From: Duganella callida
GTDB lineage: Bacteria > Pseudomonadota > Gammaproteobacteria > Burkholderiales > Burkholderiaceae_D
Length of the DNA stretch: 64,000 bases
Reading direction: 5' to 3'
Assembly: GCF_004614165.1 (NCBI RefSeq)
Contig: NZ_SPVG01000237.1
Location: 39,509 to 103,508, forward strand
The first letter of the stretch is position 1. Every line of letters starts with the position of its first letter. A program made the position numbers and the translations under genes. Shown in pieces: positions 1-8,525 of the stretch. The notes below the pieces were generated by a model that searched no databases, had not been told where the DNA came from, and worked only from the letters and a program-made list of their open reading frames with translations.

Positions 1-1269
1 CCGCTGGTCGGCGAGGCCATCGCCACGCAGGACGGGCTGGTGGCGCGCTATCTCGAGGCGTTGCAGCAGTACGATACGGCCAGGCCTGAGAGCGCACAGG
101 TGGTCGATGCGCTGGTCAAGGGCATGGACCGCGAACCGACCCGCAAAATCGACGACATCGTCGCGTACATCGGCGCCGAGGCCAGGCGCCTGACCGTGGC
201 CATGGCCGAGGAAAACGCCAGCGCCCACCGCCGCACCCTGTGGACCATGGGCCTGACGCTGCTGGTGACGCTGGCGGTCGGCTGGGTCACGGTGACCGCG
301 CTGATACGCGGCATCACCCGGCCGCTGGACGCGGCGCTCGGCGTGGCGCGGACGGTGGCGTCCGGGGACTTGCGCAGCGAGGTCCGGGTCGACCGCGGCG
401 ACGAGATCGGTCAGCTGCTGGGCGCGCTCAAGGCGATGCAGCACAATCTGAGCAACATCGTCGGCCGCGTGCGGGCCGGCACCGAGACCATCCACCTGGC
501 CGCCACCGAGATCGCCTCCGGCAACCTGGACCTGTCCGGCCGCACCGAGGAGCAGGCCAGTTCGCTCGAGGAAACCGCGGCCGCCATGGTGCAGCTGACC
601 AGCACCGTCAAGCAGAACAATGAGAATGCCGGCGCGGCCAGCCGGCTGGCCGAAGCGGCGTCCAGCGTGGCGGCGCGCGGCGGCGACGCGGTGGCGCAGA
701 TGGTGCGCACCATGGGCGAGATCAACGACAGCTCGCACCGCATCGTCGACATCATCGGCGTGATCGACGGCATCGCCTTCCAGACCAATATCCTGGCGCT
801 GAACGCGGCGGTGGAGGCGGCGCGTGCCGGCGAGCAGGGCCGCGGGTTCGCGGTGGTGGCGTCCGAGGTGCGTACATTGGCCCAGCGCAGCGCGGCGGCC
901 GCCAGGGAAATCAAGGAGCTGATCGGCACCTCGGTCGGCCGGGCGGAGGAAGGCAGCCGGCTGGTCGGCCAGGCCGGCGCGACCATGAACGAAGTGGTGG
1001 CCAGCGTGCAGCGCGTGACGGCCATCATCGGCGACATCTCGGTGGCCAGCGGCGAGCAGCGCGACGGCATCGAGCAGATCAGCACCGCCATCAGCCAGAT
1101 GGACAGCGTCACCCAGCAGAACGCCGCGCTGGTGGAGCAGGCCGCGGCGGCGGCCGAGTCGCTGGAGCAGCAGGCCGCCAGCCTGCGCGAGGCGGTCAGC
1201 ATCTTCAAGCTGGACGAGCAGCCGGCCCTGGCGCCGGCCGCCGCCGGCCGCGCCCTGCGCCTGGCCTGA
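1..1269 (+). CDS. Methyl-accepting chemotaxis protein (5' end outside window)
   Basis: The frame is open from the first base, so the true start lies to the left of the window. What remains is the end of a periplasmic/ligand-binding region, a membrane segment ([20 protein letters not shown], bases about 247-306), a HAMP linker ([11 protein letters not shown] onward) and a full cytoplasmic signalling domain. The hairpin tip is recognisable as [20 protein letters not shown] near bases 766-825, the contact site for CheW/CheA. The tail ends in a short Ala/Pro stretch with no obvious CheR pentapeptide. It is a membrane chemoreceptor whose ligand cannot be told from the part seen. A hairpin terminator follows the stop. 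Confidence 0.95.
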   Translation, partial: PLVGEAIATQDGLVARYLEALQQYDTARPESAQVVDALVKGMDREPTRKIDDIVAYIGAEARRLTVAMAEENASAHRRTLWTMGLTLLVTLAVGWVTVTALIRGITRPLDAALGVARTVASGDLRSEVRVDRGDEIGQLLGALKAMQHNLSNIVGRVRAGTETIHLAATEIASGNLDLSGRTEEQASSLEETAAAMVQLTSTVKQNNENAGAASRLAEAASSVAARGGDAVAQMVRTMGEINDSSHRIVDIIGVIDGIAFQTNILALNAAVEAARAGEQGRGFAVVASEVRTLAQRSAAAAREIKELIGTSVGRAEEGSRLVGQAGATMNEVVASVQRVTAIIGDISVASGEQRDGIEQISTAISQMDSVTQQNAALVEQAAAAAESLEQQAASLREAVSIFKLDEQPALAPAAAGRALRLA

Positions 1270-1289
1270 GCAAGCAGGACGCCGAAACC

Positions 1290-1338
1290 ACAGACCGTTT
1301 TGACGCTCATCAATAGTGAGCGGGAACGGTCTGTTTTG
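1290..1338 (+). terminator. Hairpin terminator after the chemoreceptor gene
   Basis: The arms ACAGACCGTT (1290-1299) and AACGGTCTGT (1325-1334) pair perfectly, and an inner GCTCA/TGAGC stem sits inside. The 3' arm runs into TTTGTT. It lies 20 bp past the chemoreceptor stop and before the next ribosome binding site, as expected for an intrinsic terminator. Confidence 0.65.
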
Positions 1339-1389
1339 TTGCCGGTTCTCCCCTATCATTTGCTCTTCCGCACCGAAGGAGGGAAGAGC

Positions 1390-2841
1390 ATGGACAGCTT
1401 GTTGCCCGCGCTGATAGGCGTCGCGCCCTGCCTGCTGGCGCTGTGGTACGGCGAGTGGCAGGCGCGTACCTTGCGCCAGCGCTGCGCGCAACTGCAGACG
1501 GCGCTGGCGGAACAGCGCGACAACGAAGTGCGGCTGAATTTTATCGCCCACCACGATGCGCTGACCGGGCTGCCGAACCGGCTGCAGTTCCAGTTGCAGC
1601 TGGAGCACGGCGTGGCGTACGCGCGCCGTCATGGCAGCCGGCTGGCGGTGCTGTTTGTCGATATCGATCACTTCAAATCGATCAACGACACGCTGGGCCA
1701 CGATGCCGGCGACCAGGTGCTGGTGCAGTTCGGCCAGCGCCTGCGCCAGTGCGTGCGCGAGGTGGACACGGTGGCGCGCCAGGGCGGCGACGAATTCATC
1801 GTGCTGCTGACCGAGCTGCACAACAGCGCCGACGCGCAGCAGGTGGCGGACAAGATCATGAAGGCGATCGGCGAGCCGTTCCTGATCCACGGCGAACCGC
1901 TGGAAGTGGGCGCCAGCATCGGCGTCTCGGTGTATCCCGACGATGATGAAGATCTCGAAACCCTGATCGAAAAGGCCGACCTGGCGATGTACGCGGTCAA
2001 GCAGCGCGGCAAGGGCGCCAGCCTGCGCTTCCTGCCCACCATGCAGGCCAAGGCGTACTCGCGGCTGATCCTCGAGACGGCGCTGCGTCACGCGCTGGAA
2101 CATGACGAATTCATCCTGACTTATCAGCCCAAGCTGGATCTGCGCCAGCAGCGCATCACCGGCGTCAAGGCGCTGCTGCGCTGGAAGCACCCGGAACTGG
2201 GGCTGGTGATGCCGCTGGACTTCCTGCCGGTGCTGGAACAGAGCACGCTGATCCTGCCGGTCGGCGCGTGGGTGATGTCGACCGCCGCCGCGCAGGCGCG
2301 CTACTGGATGGCGCTGGGGCATCCGCTGATCGTGTCGGTGCATCTGTCGCCGCGCCAGTTTTTCCAGAAGGACGTGGCGCAGGTGTTCGCCGCGATCCTG
2401 GAGCAGGCCGGCGTGCCGGGACGCCATATCGAGCTGGAAGTCACCGAGGCCATGCTGATCGATAAGACCCAGAACGTGGAAGAGATACTCAACCAGTTCA
2501 AGCAGATGGGGATGCGCATCGCGATCAGCGATTTCGGCACCGGTTACGCGTCGCTCAACTATCTGCGGCGCTTCCCGGTGGACGTGGTGAAGATCGACAA
2601 GGCGTTCGTCGACGATCTGCAGCGTGGCGGCGCCATGGTGCGCTCCATCATCGAGATGGCGCATGGACTGAACATGAAGGTGATCGCCGCCGGGGTGGAG
2701 ACCGGCGAGCAGCTGGCGCAGTTGTCGGCGCTGGGTTGCGACGAGGCGTTCGGCTTCTGCCTCAGCGCGGCGGTGTCGCCGGAGGAAGTGGAGGCGCTGC
2801 TGGCCAACCGCCAGCAGCGCACCGCGGCTTTCAGTGACTGA
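1390..2841 (+). CDS. GGDEF/EAL-domain protein with intact GGDEF and degenerate EAL
   Basis: I chose the ATG at 1390 because GAAGGAGGG lies just upstream and the protein then begins with a short membrane anchor (LLPALIGVAPCLLALWYG). A GGDEF domain follows (about residues 50-215) with an intact active-site motif RQGGDEF, so diguanylate cyclase activity is plausible. The EAL domain (about 225-475) has lost several conserved catalytic positions: EALLRW reads KALLRW, the SVN motif reads SVH, DDFGTG reads SDFGTG and AEGVET reads AAGVET. It is therefore probably not a c-di-GMP phosphodiesterase and may act as a binding or regulatory module. The stop overlaps the end of the convergent glycosidase-esterase gene by 11 bp. 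Confidence 0.93.
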   Translation: MDSLLPALIGVAPCLLALWYGEWQARTLRQRCAQLQTALAEQRDNEVRLNFIAHHDALTGLPNRLQFQLQLEHGVAYARRHGSRLAVLFVDIDHFKSINDTLGHDAGDQVLVQFGQRLRQCVREVDTVARQGGDEFIVLLTELHNSADAQQVADKIMKAIGEPFLIHGEPLEVGASIGVSVYPDDDEDLETLIEKADLAMYAVKQRGKGASLRFLPTMQAKAYSRLILETALRHALEHDEFILTYQPKLDLRQQRITGVKALLRWKHPELGLVMPLDFLPVLEQSTLILPVGAWVMSTAAAQARYWMALGHPLIVSVHLSPRQFFQKDVAQVFAAILEQAGVPGRHIELEVTEAMLIDKTQNVEEILNQFKQMGMRIAISDFGTGYASLNYLRRFPVDVVKIDKAFVDDLQRGGAMVRSIIEMAHGLNMKVIAAGVETGEQLAQLSALGCDEAFGFCLSAAVSPEEVEALLANRQQRTAAFSD

Positions 2842-5800
2842 AGAACCACTCCAGCGGCAGGTGCGCGCGCGCGGCCCACGATTTCTCGTTGTGGCTGCCG
2901 CCCGCCGCTTCGTGGTAGTACAGATCCTCGCCGAGCCTGAAGCCTTGCGCCAGCAGGGCGTCGCGCATCTTGCGGGTATCTTCCAGACCGTCGTTGTCGG
3001 TGCCGGCGTCGATGTACAAGCTGACCGGCAGGTGCGCCGGCGGCTGTTTGATGAACATCTGCTCGTTCCACCAGAAGGAACTCGATACGCCGCCGGCCTT
3101 GGAGAACACCTGCGGGTATTTCTGCGCCATGTAGACCGAGGCGATGCCGCCCAGCGATGAACCCATCACCGCGGTGTGGTCGCGCTCCGGCAGCGTGCGC
3201 AGGTTGGCGTCGGCCCAGGGCTTGACGGTATCGACGATGAAGGCGGCGTAGGCATCGAGCTTGCCGCCGCCGTATTTCGGGTCGCAGCAGGGCGTGTATT
3301 CGGCGATGCGCTGTTCGCCGGCGTTGTCGATACCGACCACGATGGCGGGCGCGATGGCGCCGGCGGCGATCAGTTTGTCCATGGCGGCGTTGATGTCCCA
3401 TGCCACGCCGTAGGCGGCGCTGCGGGCGTCGAACAGGTTTTGACCGTCGTGCATGTACAGCACCGGATAGCGCTGTCGCGGATTGGTGTCATAACCGGGC
3501 GGGAGGTAGATGCGCAGCTTGCGGCTGTTGCCGAGTTGTGGCGAGGCGAAGTTGTCGACGATGCGCAGCGTGCCGCTGGCGATCGCGGTGGCCGGGGCAT
3601 CGCTCCCGGGCAGCGGCATGATGCGCACGCCGTGGATGTCGAATTTGTTCGATGGCCCCTGCACACCGCCCGCATCGCTGTAGCTGGTGTTGGAGCGCAT
3701 GTAGCTCATGTTGTAGAAGTCGCTGAGCTCCAGGCGGTAGCTGCCGGTCTTCAGCTTGGCGCGCAGTGGCGTCGAGTAGACCGGTCCGGCATCGGCGGGG
3801 GAGTGCGGCAGTTGCAGCACGCCGTTGGCGACGATATTGCCGGTGGCGTCTTTCAGCGCGGCCCATTTCACGCCGCCGCTGATGCCCAGGTTGATCTGGT
3901 GCGCCAGGTTGCGGTATCGGATCTGCACTGCGTAACCGCCATTGCGGTCCACCTTGAAGTCCTGCGTGAAGACGTCGGACGGGGCGCCCCAGCCGGGGCT
4001 GGAGACGGCGATTTCCTCACCGCTGTTCAGGCATACCGGCATGCTGTGGTGACTGCGGTTGCCGGAGCGGGCGTACACCGCTTCCACCGCGTAGCACAGA
4101 TTGCCGTCGGCGCCAGCGTGGCGGTCGGACCAGGTGCCGGTCGTGATGCGGGCGCCGGTCAGCACGCCGTTGCGGTAGATGTTGTAGTAGACCCCGGCGC
4201 CGGGGGCGCGACCCGCATCGCCCGCGCCGACCTGCTCACCGCCGGCCGCGATCTGCAGCGTTGGATAGCCATAGGCGCCGCGCGCCGCGCTGGCGATGCG
4301 CGGCTCGGCCGGAGCGTAGACGGCGGCATCCCGCACCAGCGGTTTGGCGGTGACGCTGCGCTTGTCCTGCTGGCCCGGCAGCAGTTTGCCGAGACGGATT
4401 TCAATCACGTTGTCATCGTTCAGCGCGTCCCAGCTCATTGTCGCGCCGGCCGGCCTGCCGTTCAGCGTAACGCCATCGACCGCGTAATAGCCATCGCCTG
4501 TGGTGGCGGCGGGCAGCGTCACCCGCACTTGCAGGCGCTTGTCGCGCAGGGTCAGGTCGTTGAGCGTGATGGCGTCGCTGCCGGCGAAGGTTTCGCGGCG
4601 CAATCTGGCGGTGATGAAGGGACGCAGCGCGATACCATCATTGGTGGTCTGCACGCCGAACACGCTGCCCACCACCATGCCAAGATATCCGCCGACGGAC
4701 CACAGCTGGCGGCGCGAGTTGACCACCGGGCCACTCAGCTTGCCGTCATCCAGCATCGGCTGGCCGGACAGCCACTCCAGGTTCTCCATATTGGACAGGT
4801 TGGTGGCCGCGCCGCGCATCAGCGTGGCGTAGGCCGCATCGGCCACCGCGACGTTGGCGCCGATGGCCGCCGCCTTCAGGCCGAACGCGGTGACGAACGG
4901 CCACATCGCGCGGTTGTGGTAGACGGCGGTATCGGCCTGCTGCGGCCAGATCACCGGCGCACCGAGCGGACCATGCGGATAGTGCGCCAGGATGCTCTGC
5001 GTCTGCCGCTGGTCGGCGATGCCGGTGACGATGGCCAGCGACTGGCCCAGCCAGTCGTACTTGTACTCGGCCGCGCCGTCGAAATGGCCGGCGGTGACGC
5101 TGCTGTACATGCCGCTGTCGGTCTGCCAGAAGCGCCGGTTGATGGCGGCCTTGAGATCGGCCGCCCAGCCGGCGTAGCGCTGCGCCAGCGCGGCCTCGCC
5201 TTGTTCGCGCGCCAGCTGCGCGGCCAGCGTCAGCGCCTTGTAGTGGGCGGCGTTGGTGGACAGCGCTTTGGAGGTGGCCATGTACGCCAGCTGGCCCGGC
5301 ATCCACGCCGCGTAGCTCTGTTCGCGCCAGTCGAGGAAGGATTCTTCGCCCCGGTACAAACCGTCGGCCGCGTCCCAGATGGCGATGCGGTCGTTTTCCA
5401 GCGTGTTCGACAGGGCGCGCAGGGTTTTCTGCGCGAAGGCCTGGCGCGCTGCGGACGGCAGTGCCTTCAGTGCTTCGTCCGCGCCGAAGGCCCAGGTGAC
5501 GCGGTCGGTGCTGACCGGCCAGCTGCCGCCGCTGCCGGTGTCCTGTACGATTTGCAGGCCATCCGCGCTGCCCATCACGTTGGCGCCGGGCTGGATGCCG
5601 TCGCGGTAGCCGGAGAGTTTGAACTCCAGCGAATTGCGCACGCGCTGCGGATCGAGCATGCCGAGGCTCAGCGAGGCGGCGTATGACAGGTCGCGGGTCC
5701 AGACGTAGTGCCACAGTTCACCCGTCTCGAAACACTCGCAGGGGATGGGCTTGCCGCCGTTGTAGCTGCCGTCGCGGATTTCGCTGACGGCATCCTGTTT

Positions 5801-6154
5801 CATCTCGCTGCCCGCCAGCGCGAACAGCGCGTCGAAGGCGAGGTTGCCGCTGCGGACAGTCGGCAGGCCGGACGATTCGAGGTAGCTGATTTCCTGCTTG
5901 CCGCGCTTGTCTCCTTCGGCGCGCACGCGCAGCGTGGTCGATTGGGTGTAGCTGCGCAGCTTCGCGGTGGCGTCGGGCGTGGTGTAGCTGACGGTTTCCT
6001 TGTTGCCGTCCCAGGTCGGATAACTGGCGCTGGCGCTTGCCGCCTGCGCGCCGAGGGCGGGAATGGCCAGCAGCGCGGCGCACAGGGCGCGGCGGGCGGG
6101 AGGTGAAGGGTGACGGTCGGCGCGGCGCGGCGCGTGCGCGGTCGGGTGCTTCAT
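2831..6154 (-). CDS. Secreted six-hairpin glycosidase fused to an alpha/beta-hydrolase esterase
   Basis: A 1107-residue exported protein with a hydrophobic signal segment at about residues 22-38. Residues about 60-560 look like an (alpha/alpha)6-barrel glycosidase of the GH15/six-hairpin type (for example ELWHYVWTRDLSYAASLSLG). Residues about 620-860 are predicted beta-rich linker or carbohydrate-binding material. Residues about 870-1107 form a CE1/EstD-like esterase with HDGQNLFD, the nucleophile elbow GSSLGG (Ser near residue 1000) and a C-terminal GGSH motif (His near 1088). It starts with an ATGA overlap on the upstream cyclomaltodextrinase-like gene, so the two are translationally coupled. 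The context points to malto-oligosaccharides, but the substrate of the esterase half is unknown. The exact GH family is uncertain. Confidence 0.85.
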   Translation of the reverse strand: MKHPTAHAPRRADRHPSPPARRALCAALLAIPALGAQAASASASYPTWDGNKETVSYTTPDATAKLRSYTQSTTLRVRAEGDKRGKQEISYLESSGLPTVRSGNLAFDALFALAGSEMKQDAVSEIRDGSYNGGKPIPCECFETGELWHYVWTRDLSYAASLSLGMLDPQRVRNSLEFKLSGYRDGIQPGANVMGSADGLQIVQDTGSGGSWPVSTDRVTWAFGADEALKALPSAARQAFAQKTLRALSNTLENDRIAIWDAADGLYRGEESFLDWREQSYAAWMPGQLAYMATSKALSTNAAHYKALTLAAQLAREQGEAALAQRYAGWAADLKAAINRRFWQTDSGMYSSVTAGHFDGAAEYKYDWLGQSLAIVTGIADQRQTQSILAHYPHGPLGAPVIWPQQADTAVYHNRAMWPFVTAFGLKAAAIGANVAVADAAYATLMRGAATNLSNMENLEWLSGQPMLDDGKLSGPVVNSRRQLWSVGGYLGMVVGSVFGVQTTNDGIALRPFITARLRRETFAGSDAITLNDLTLRDKRLQVRVTLPAATTGDGYYAVDGVTLNGRPAGATMSWDALNDDNVIEIRLGKLLPGQQDKRSVTAKPLVRDAAVYAPAEPRIASAARGAYGYPTLQIAAGGEQVGAGDAGRAPGAGVYYNIYRNGVLTGARITTGTWSDRHAGADGNLCYAVEAVYARSGNRSHHSMPVCLNSGEEIAVSSPGWGAPSDVFTQDFKVDRNGGYAVQIRYRNLAHQINLGISGGVKWAALKDATGNIVANGVLQLPHSPADAGPVYSTPLRAKLKTGSYRLELSDFYNMSYMRSNTSYSDAGGVQGPSNKFDIHGVRIMPLPGSDAPATAIASGTLRIVDNFASPQLGNSRKLRIYLPPGYDTNPRQRYPVLYMHDGQNLFDARSAAYGVAWDINAAMDKLIAAGAIAPAIVVGIDNAGEQRIAEYTPCCDPKYGGGKLDAYAAFIVDTVKPWADANLRTLPERDHTAVMGSSLGGIASVYMAQKYPQVFSKAGGVSSSFWWNEQMFIKQPPAHLPVSLYIDAGTDNDGLEDTRKMRDALLAQGFRLGEDLYYHEAAGGSHNEKSWAARAHLPLEWFFSH

Positions 6155-8007
6155 GGTTCGATCTCCAGTATCAGCGCGGACCGCGCCGGCAGTTTGACTT
6201 GGCCGTCCAGCGAAATACGCTGTCCGGTGATGACATCCACGCCCGCGTGCACGCCTTCCAGCATTTCGTGGAAGCGCGCGGTCGGCAGCACGGTGTCGGT
6301 GGTGTTTTTGTTCAGGGCTACCATCACCTTTTTGCCGCCGCCGTAGCGGAAGTAGACGTAGGTGTTTTGTTCCGGCCCGTAGTGCATCAGTCTACCGTTA
6401 TGGATGACGGTTGCGGTTTTGCGCCAGTTGAGCAGCTTGCGGATGTACGCCTGCGCGTCGGCCTGCCTCGGCGTCAGGCCGGCGCCGGTGAAGGCGTTGA
6501 CCTTGTCGCCGGCCCAGCCGCCGGGGAAGTCGCGGCGGTACGAGGCATCGTCGCGACCCTTGATGGTGCTGGTCATCTGGATCTCCGTGCCGGCGTAGAA
6601 CTGCGGGATGCGCGGCAGTGTCGCCACCACCGCCATCGCCATGCGGAACAGGCCCTGGTCTTCTTCCAGGGCGCTGTAGATGCGCGACAGATCGTGGTTG
6701 CCCTCGAACAGAACCAGGTTGCCGGGATTGGGGTAGAGGTAATCCTGCGACAGCGTTTCGTACAGCGTCACCAGTCCGGCGTCCGTGGCGTCTGGCGCCA
6801 CCAGTGCGCGGCGCAGGGCGTCGTTGAGCGGGAAGTCCATCATGCTCGGCATGTGCGAGACATAGCCATCGGTGTTGCGCTTGCCCTCCTGCCAGTGCGC
6901 CACCACCGGAATCAGCGGACTCCATTCTTCGCCAACCAGGTTCAGTTTCGGATATTCCGCCATCAGCGCGCCCGACCAGCGCGTGAGGAAGTCGTTGTTG
7001 GAATAGCCGTAGGTGTCCACGCGCAGGCCGGACAGGCCGGCGTATTCTATCCACCAGACGTTGTTTTGAATCAGGTAGGTGGCGACGAAGGGATTGGCCT
7101 GGTTCAGGTCCGGCATGCCCTGCGCGAACCAGCCGGCGGTGAAGTTGCGCTTGTCCTCTTGCGCTGCGTATGGATCCTGCACGGCCACCCGGTGATGCTG
7201 GGTCGGCACGAACTTGCCCTGGTAGCTCAGCCAGTCCGGCATCGGCATGTCCTGCATCCACCAATGGTGGCTGCCGATGTGGTTGAGCACCACGTCCTGG
7301 ATCACGCCGATATGCTTTTCGCGCGCCTGCGCCACCAACTGGCGATAGGCGGCGTTGCTGCCGTAGCGCGGGTCGACGCGGTAGTGGTCGGTGGTGGCGT
7401 AGCCATGATAGGAACCGCGCGGCGAATTCGATTCCAGCAGCGGCGTAGGCCACAACATGGTGAAACCCATGGATGCCACGTAGTCGAGGTGATCGGCGAT
7501 GCCCTGCAGGTCGCCGCCGTGACGGCCCGAAGCTGCGGCGCGGTCGGCCTGTTCCGCCATGCCGCCGACGTTGTCGTTGGCCGGATCGCCGTTGGCGTAG
7601 CGGTCGGGCATGACCTGGTAGATGGCGTCGCTGCTGTTGAAACCGGCGCGTTGGGCGGAGCCGGGCGCGCGGGCCAGCAGCTCGTAGCCGTAGTGCAGGA
7701 CGGTTTGGCCGTTGCGCTGGAACGCGAGGTCAAGCTTGCCCGGCCGGGTGTCGGCCGCGATATCGAGGTCGATGAACAGGTAGTTGCGGTTGGCGACGCG
7801 CGTGACGCTGGCGACGCGCACGCCGGGGTAGGCCAGCACCGGCTCCAGGTCGGCGATCCGCGTGCCGTGCACCATCAGCTGCAGTCCGCGATGGTGCATG
7901 CCGGCCCACCACATCGGCGGGTCCATGTGATCGATGCGGTAGTCGGCGGCGCCGGCCAGCGTGGGTAGCAGGGCGGCGAGCAGCGCCGCGACGGCGGTGT
8001 GATTCAT
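6151..8007 (-). CDS. Secreted GH13 cyclomaltodextrinase/neopullulanase-like enzyme
   Basis: 618 residues with a signal peptide (LLAALLPTLAGAA). The N-terminal 110 residues form a beta-domain like that of cyclomaltodextrinases. It is followed by a GH13 barrel with the conserved regions DVVLNHIG, GLRVDTYG (nucleophile Asp near residue 330), LVGEEW (acid/base Glu near 358) and EGNHD (transition-state Asp near 438), then a C-terminal beta-domain. The family hydrolyses cyclodextrins, pullulan or linear maltodextrins. The signal peptide suggests a periplasmic or surface role, like SusA of Bacteroidetes. It is the first gene of a two-gene operon divergent from the TonB receptor, with a HexR-like palindrome 16 bp before its start. 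Confidence 0.92.
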   Translation of the reverse strand: MNHTAVAALLAALLPTLAGAADYRIDHMDPPMWWAGMHHRGLQLMVHGTRIADLEPVLAYPGVRVASVTRVANRNYLFIDLDIAADTRPGKLDLAFQRNGQTVLHYGYELLARAPGSAQRAGFNSSDAIYQVMPDRYANGDPANDNVGGMAEQADRAAASGRHGGDLQGIADHLDYVASMGFTMLWPTPLLESNSPRGSYHGYATTDHYRVDPRYGSNAAYRQLVAQAREKHIGVIQDVVLNHIGSHHWWMQDMPMPDWLSYQGKFVPTQHHRVAVQDPYAAQEDKRNFTAGWFAQGMPDLNQANPFVATYLIQNNVWWIEYAGLSGLRVDTYGYSNNDFLTRWSGALMAEYPKLNLVGEEWSPLIPVVAHWQEGKRNTDGYVSHMPSMMDFPLNDALRRALVAPDATDAGLVTLYETLSQDYLYPNPGNLVLFEGNHDLSRIYSALEEDQGLFRMAMAVVATLPRIPQFYAGTEIQMTSTIKGRDDASYRRDFPGGWAGDKVNAFTGAGLTPRQADAQAYIRKLLNWRKTATVIHNGRLMHYGPEQNTYVYFRYGGGKKVMVALNKNTTDTVLPTARFHEMLEGVHAGVDVITGQRISLDGQVKLPARSALILEIEP

Positions 8008-8022
8008 GTGGTCTCCAAGTCA

Positions 8023-8037
8023 GGTAGTCGTACTACA
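8023..8037. promoter_or_regulatory. HexR-like operator in front of the GH13 gene
   Basis: GGTAGTCGTACTACA matches the palindrome TGTAGT-N3-ACTACA at 11 of 12 arm positions. It lies in the short leader of the minus-strand GH13 gene, where a bound repressor would block transcription. Confidence 0.6.
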
Positions 8038-8269
8038 CCGTTTTATTTTTCTTGATGGTCGGCGTAGAGCTTTGATTTTGCGAGAGAATACTCTGAAATG
8101 CCCGTTGCATCAAACCCGGCTGGCGGCTTGAAATTTAGTTGAAATACAGCGGCATTGTCATTTTCCTTCAAAATCAGTTTCATACCAGAAAGTCCTTGCT
8201 CTGTGCGGCCCCGCGGACGCCGGATGGATGCCGGACCGCTACATAAATTAGCGGTTTTTACGGCAAAAC

Positions 8270-8284
8270 TGTAGTTCTACTACA
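8270..8284. promoter_or_regulatory. Perfect HexR-like palindromic operator
   Basis: TGTAGTTCTACTACA has perfect 6-bp arms around a 3-bp centre. It is the best copy of a motif that recurs before other sugar genes in this window. HexR sites described in proteobacteria have the same TGTA-n-T/A-n-TACA layout; assignment to HexR is an inference from that similarity and from the glk-hexR fusion encoded at 40970-42844. Confidence 0.62.
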
Positions 8285-8389
8285 CTTCCTCCATCACCTT
8301 GATGTAGCCGAAATACAACGAGAACGCACTTATCGTAGAGAGAGGCGCGCTCTCGGCATGTAGTTATACGTAGTGGCGGGGAAGTTTGA

Positions 8390-8417
8390 TTGACACACAA
8401 TCTAGTTTTAGTACAAA
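8390..8417 (+). promoter_or_regulatory. Sigma-70 type promoter of the TonB receptor gene
   Basis: A -35 box TTGACA (8390-8395), a 16-bp spacer and a -10 box TACAAA (8412-8417) lie about 108 bp before the receptor start. The spacer holds TAGTTTTAGTACA, a degraded version of the nearby palindromes. Confidence 0.5.
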
Positions 8418-8525
8418 ATTCTTTCTAGAACGTCTTTAGAACGTTGTAATCCTTGGATCCCGCGGCGCCCAGATGAGGTTGTGCTGATAGCGGGACTTAT
8501 ATTTGTGTCATGAGAGGGGACATTA

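Larger units (their letters stand above)
8008..8525. promoter_or_regulatory. Divergent control region between GH13 enzyme and TonB receptor
   Basis: This 518-bp gap carries no convincing ORF. It is A/T-richer than its surroundings and holds two TGTAGT-N3-ACTACA type palindromes (8023-8037 and 8270-8284), a further isolated TGTAGT half-site at 8359-8364 and a good sigma-70 promoter for the receptor (8390-8417). It therefore serves as the shared regulatory region of the maltodextrin block. Confidence 0.75.

Noticed and set aside
3176-5686. An 836-codon open frame on the plus strand opposite the glycosidase-esterase
   Set aside because: Antisense to a gene with signal peptide and catalytic motifs; no recognisable fold.
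8359-8373. TGTAGTTATACGTAG as a further HexR-like operator
   Set aside because: Only the left half matches; the right half agrees at two of six positions, so it is noted as a half-site only.
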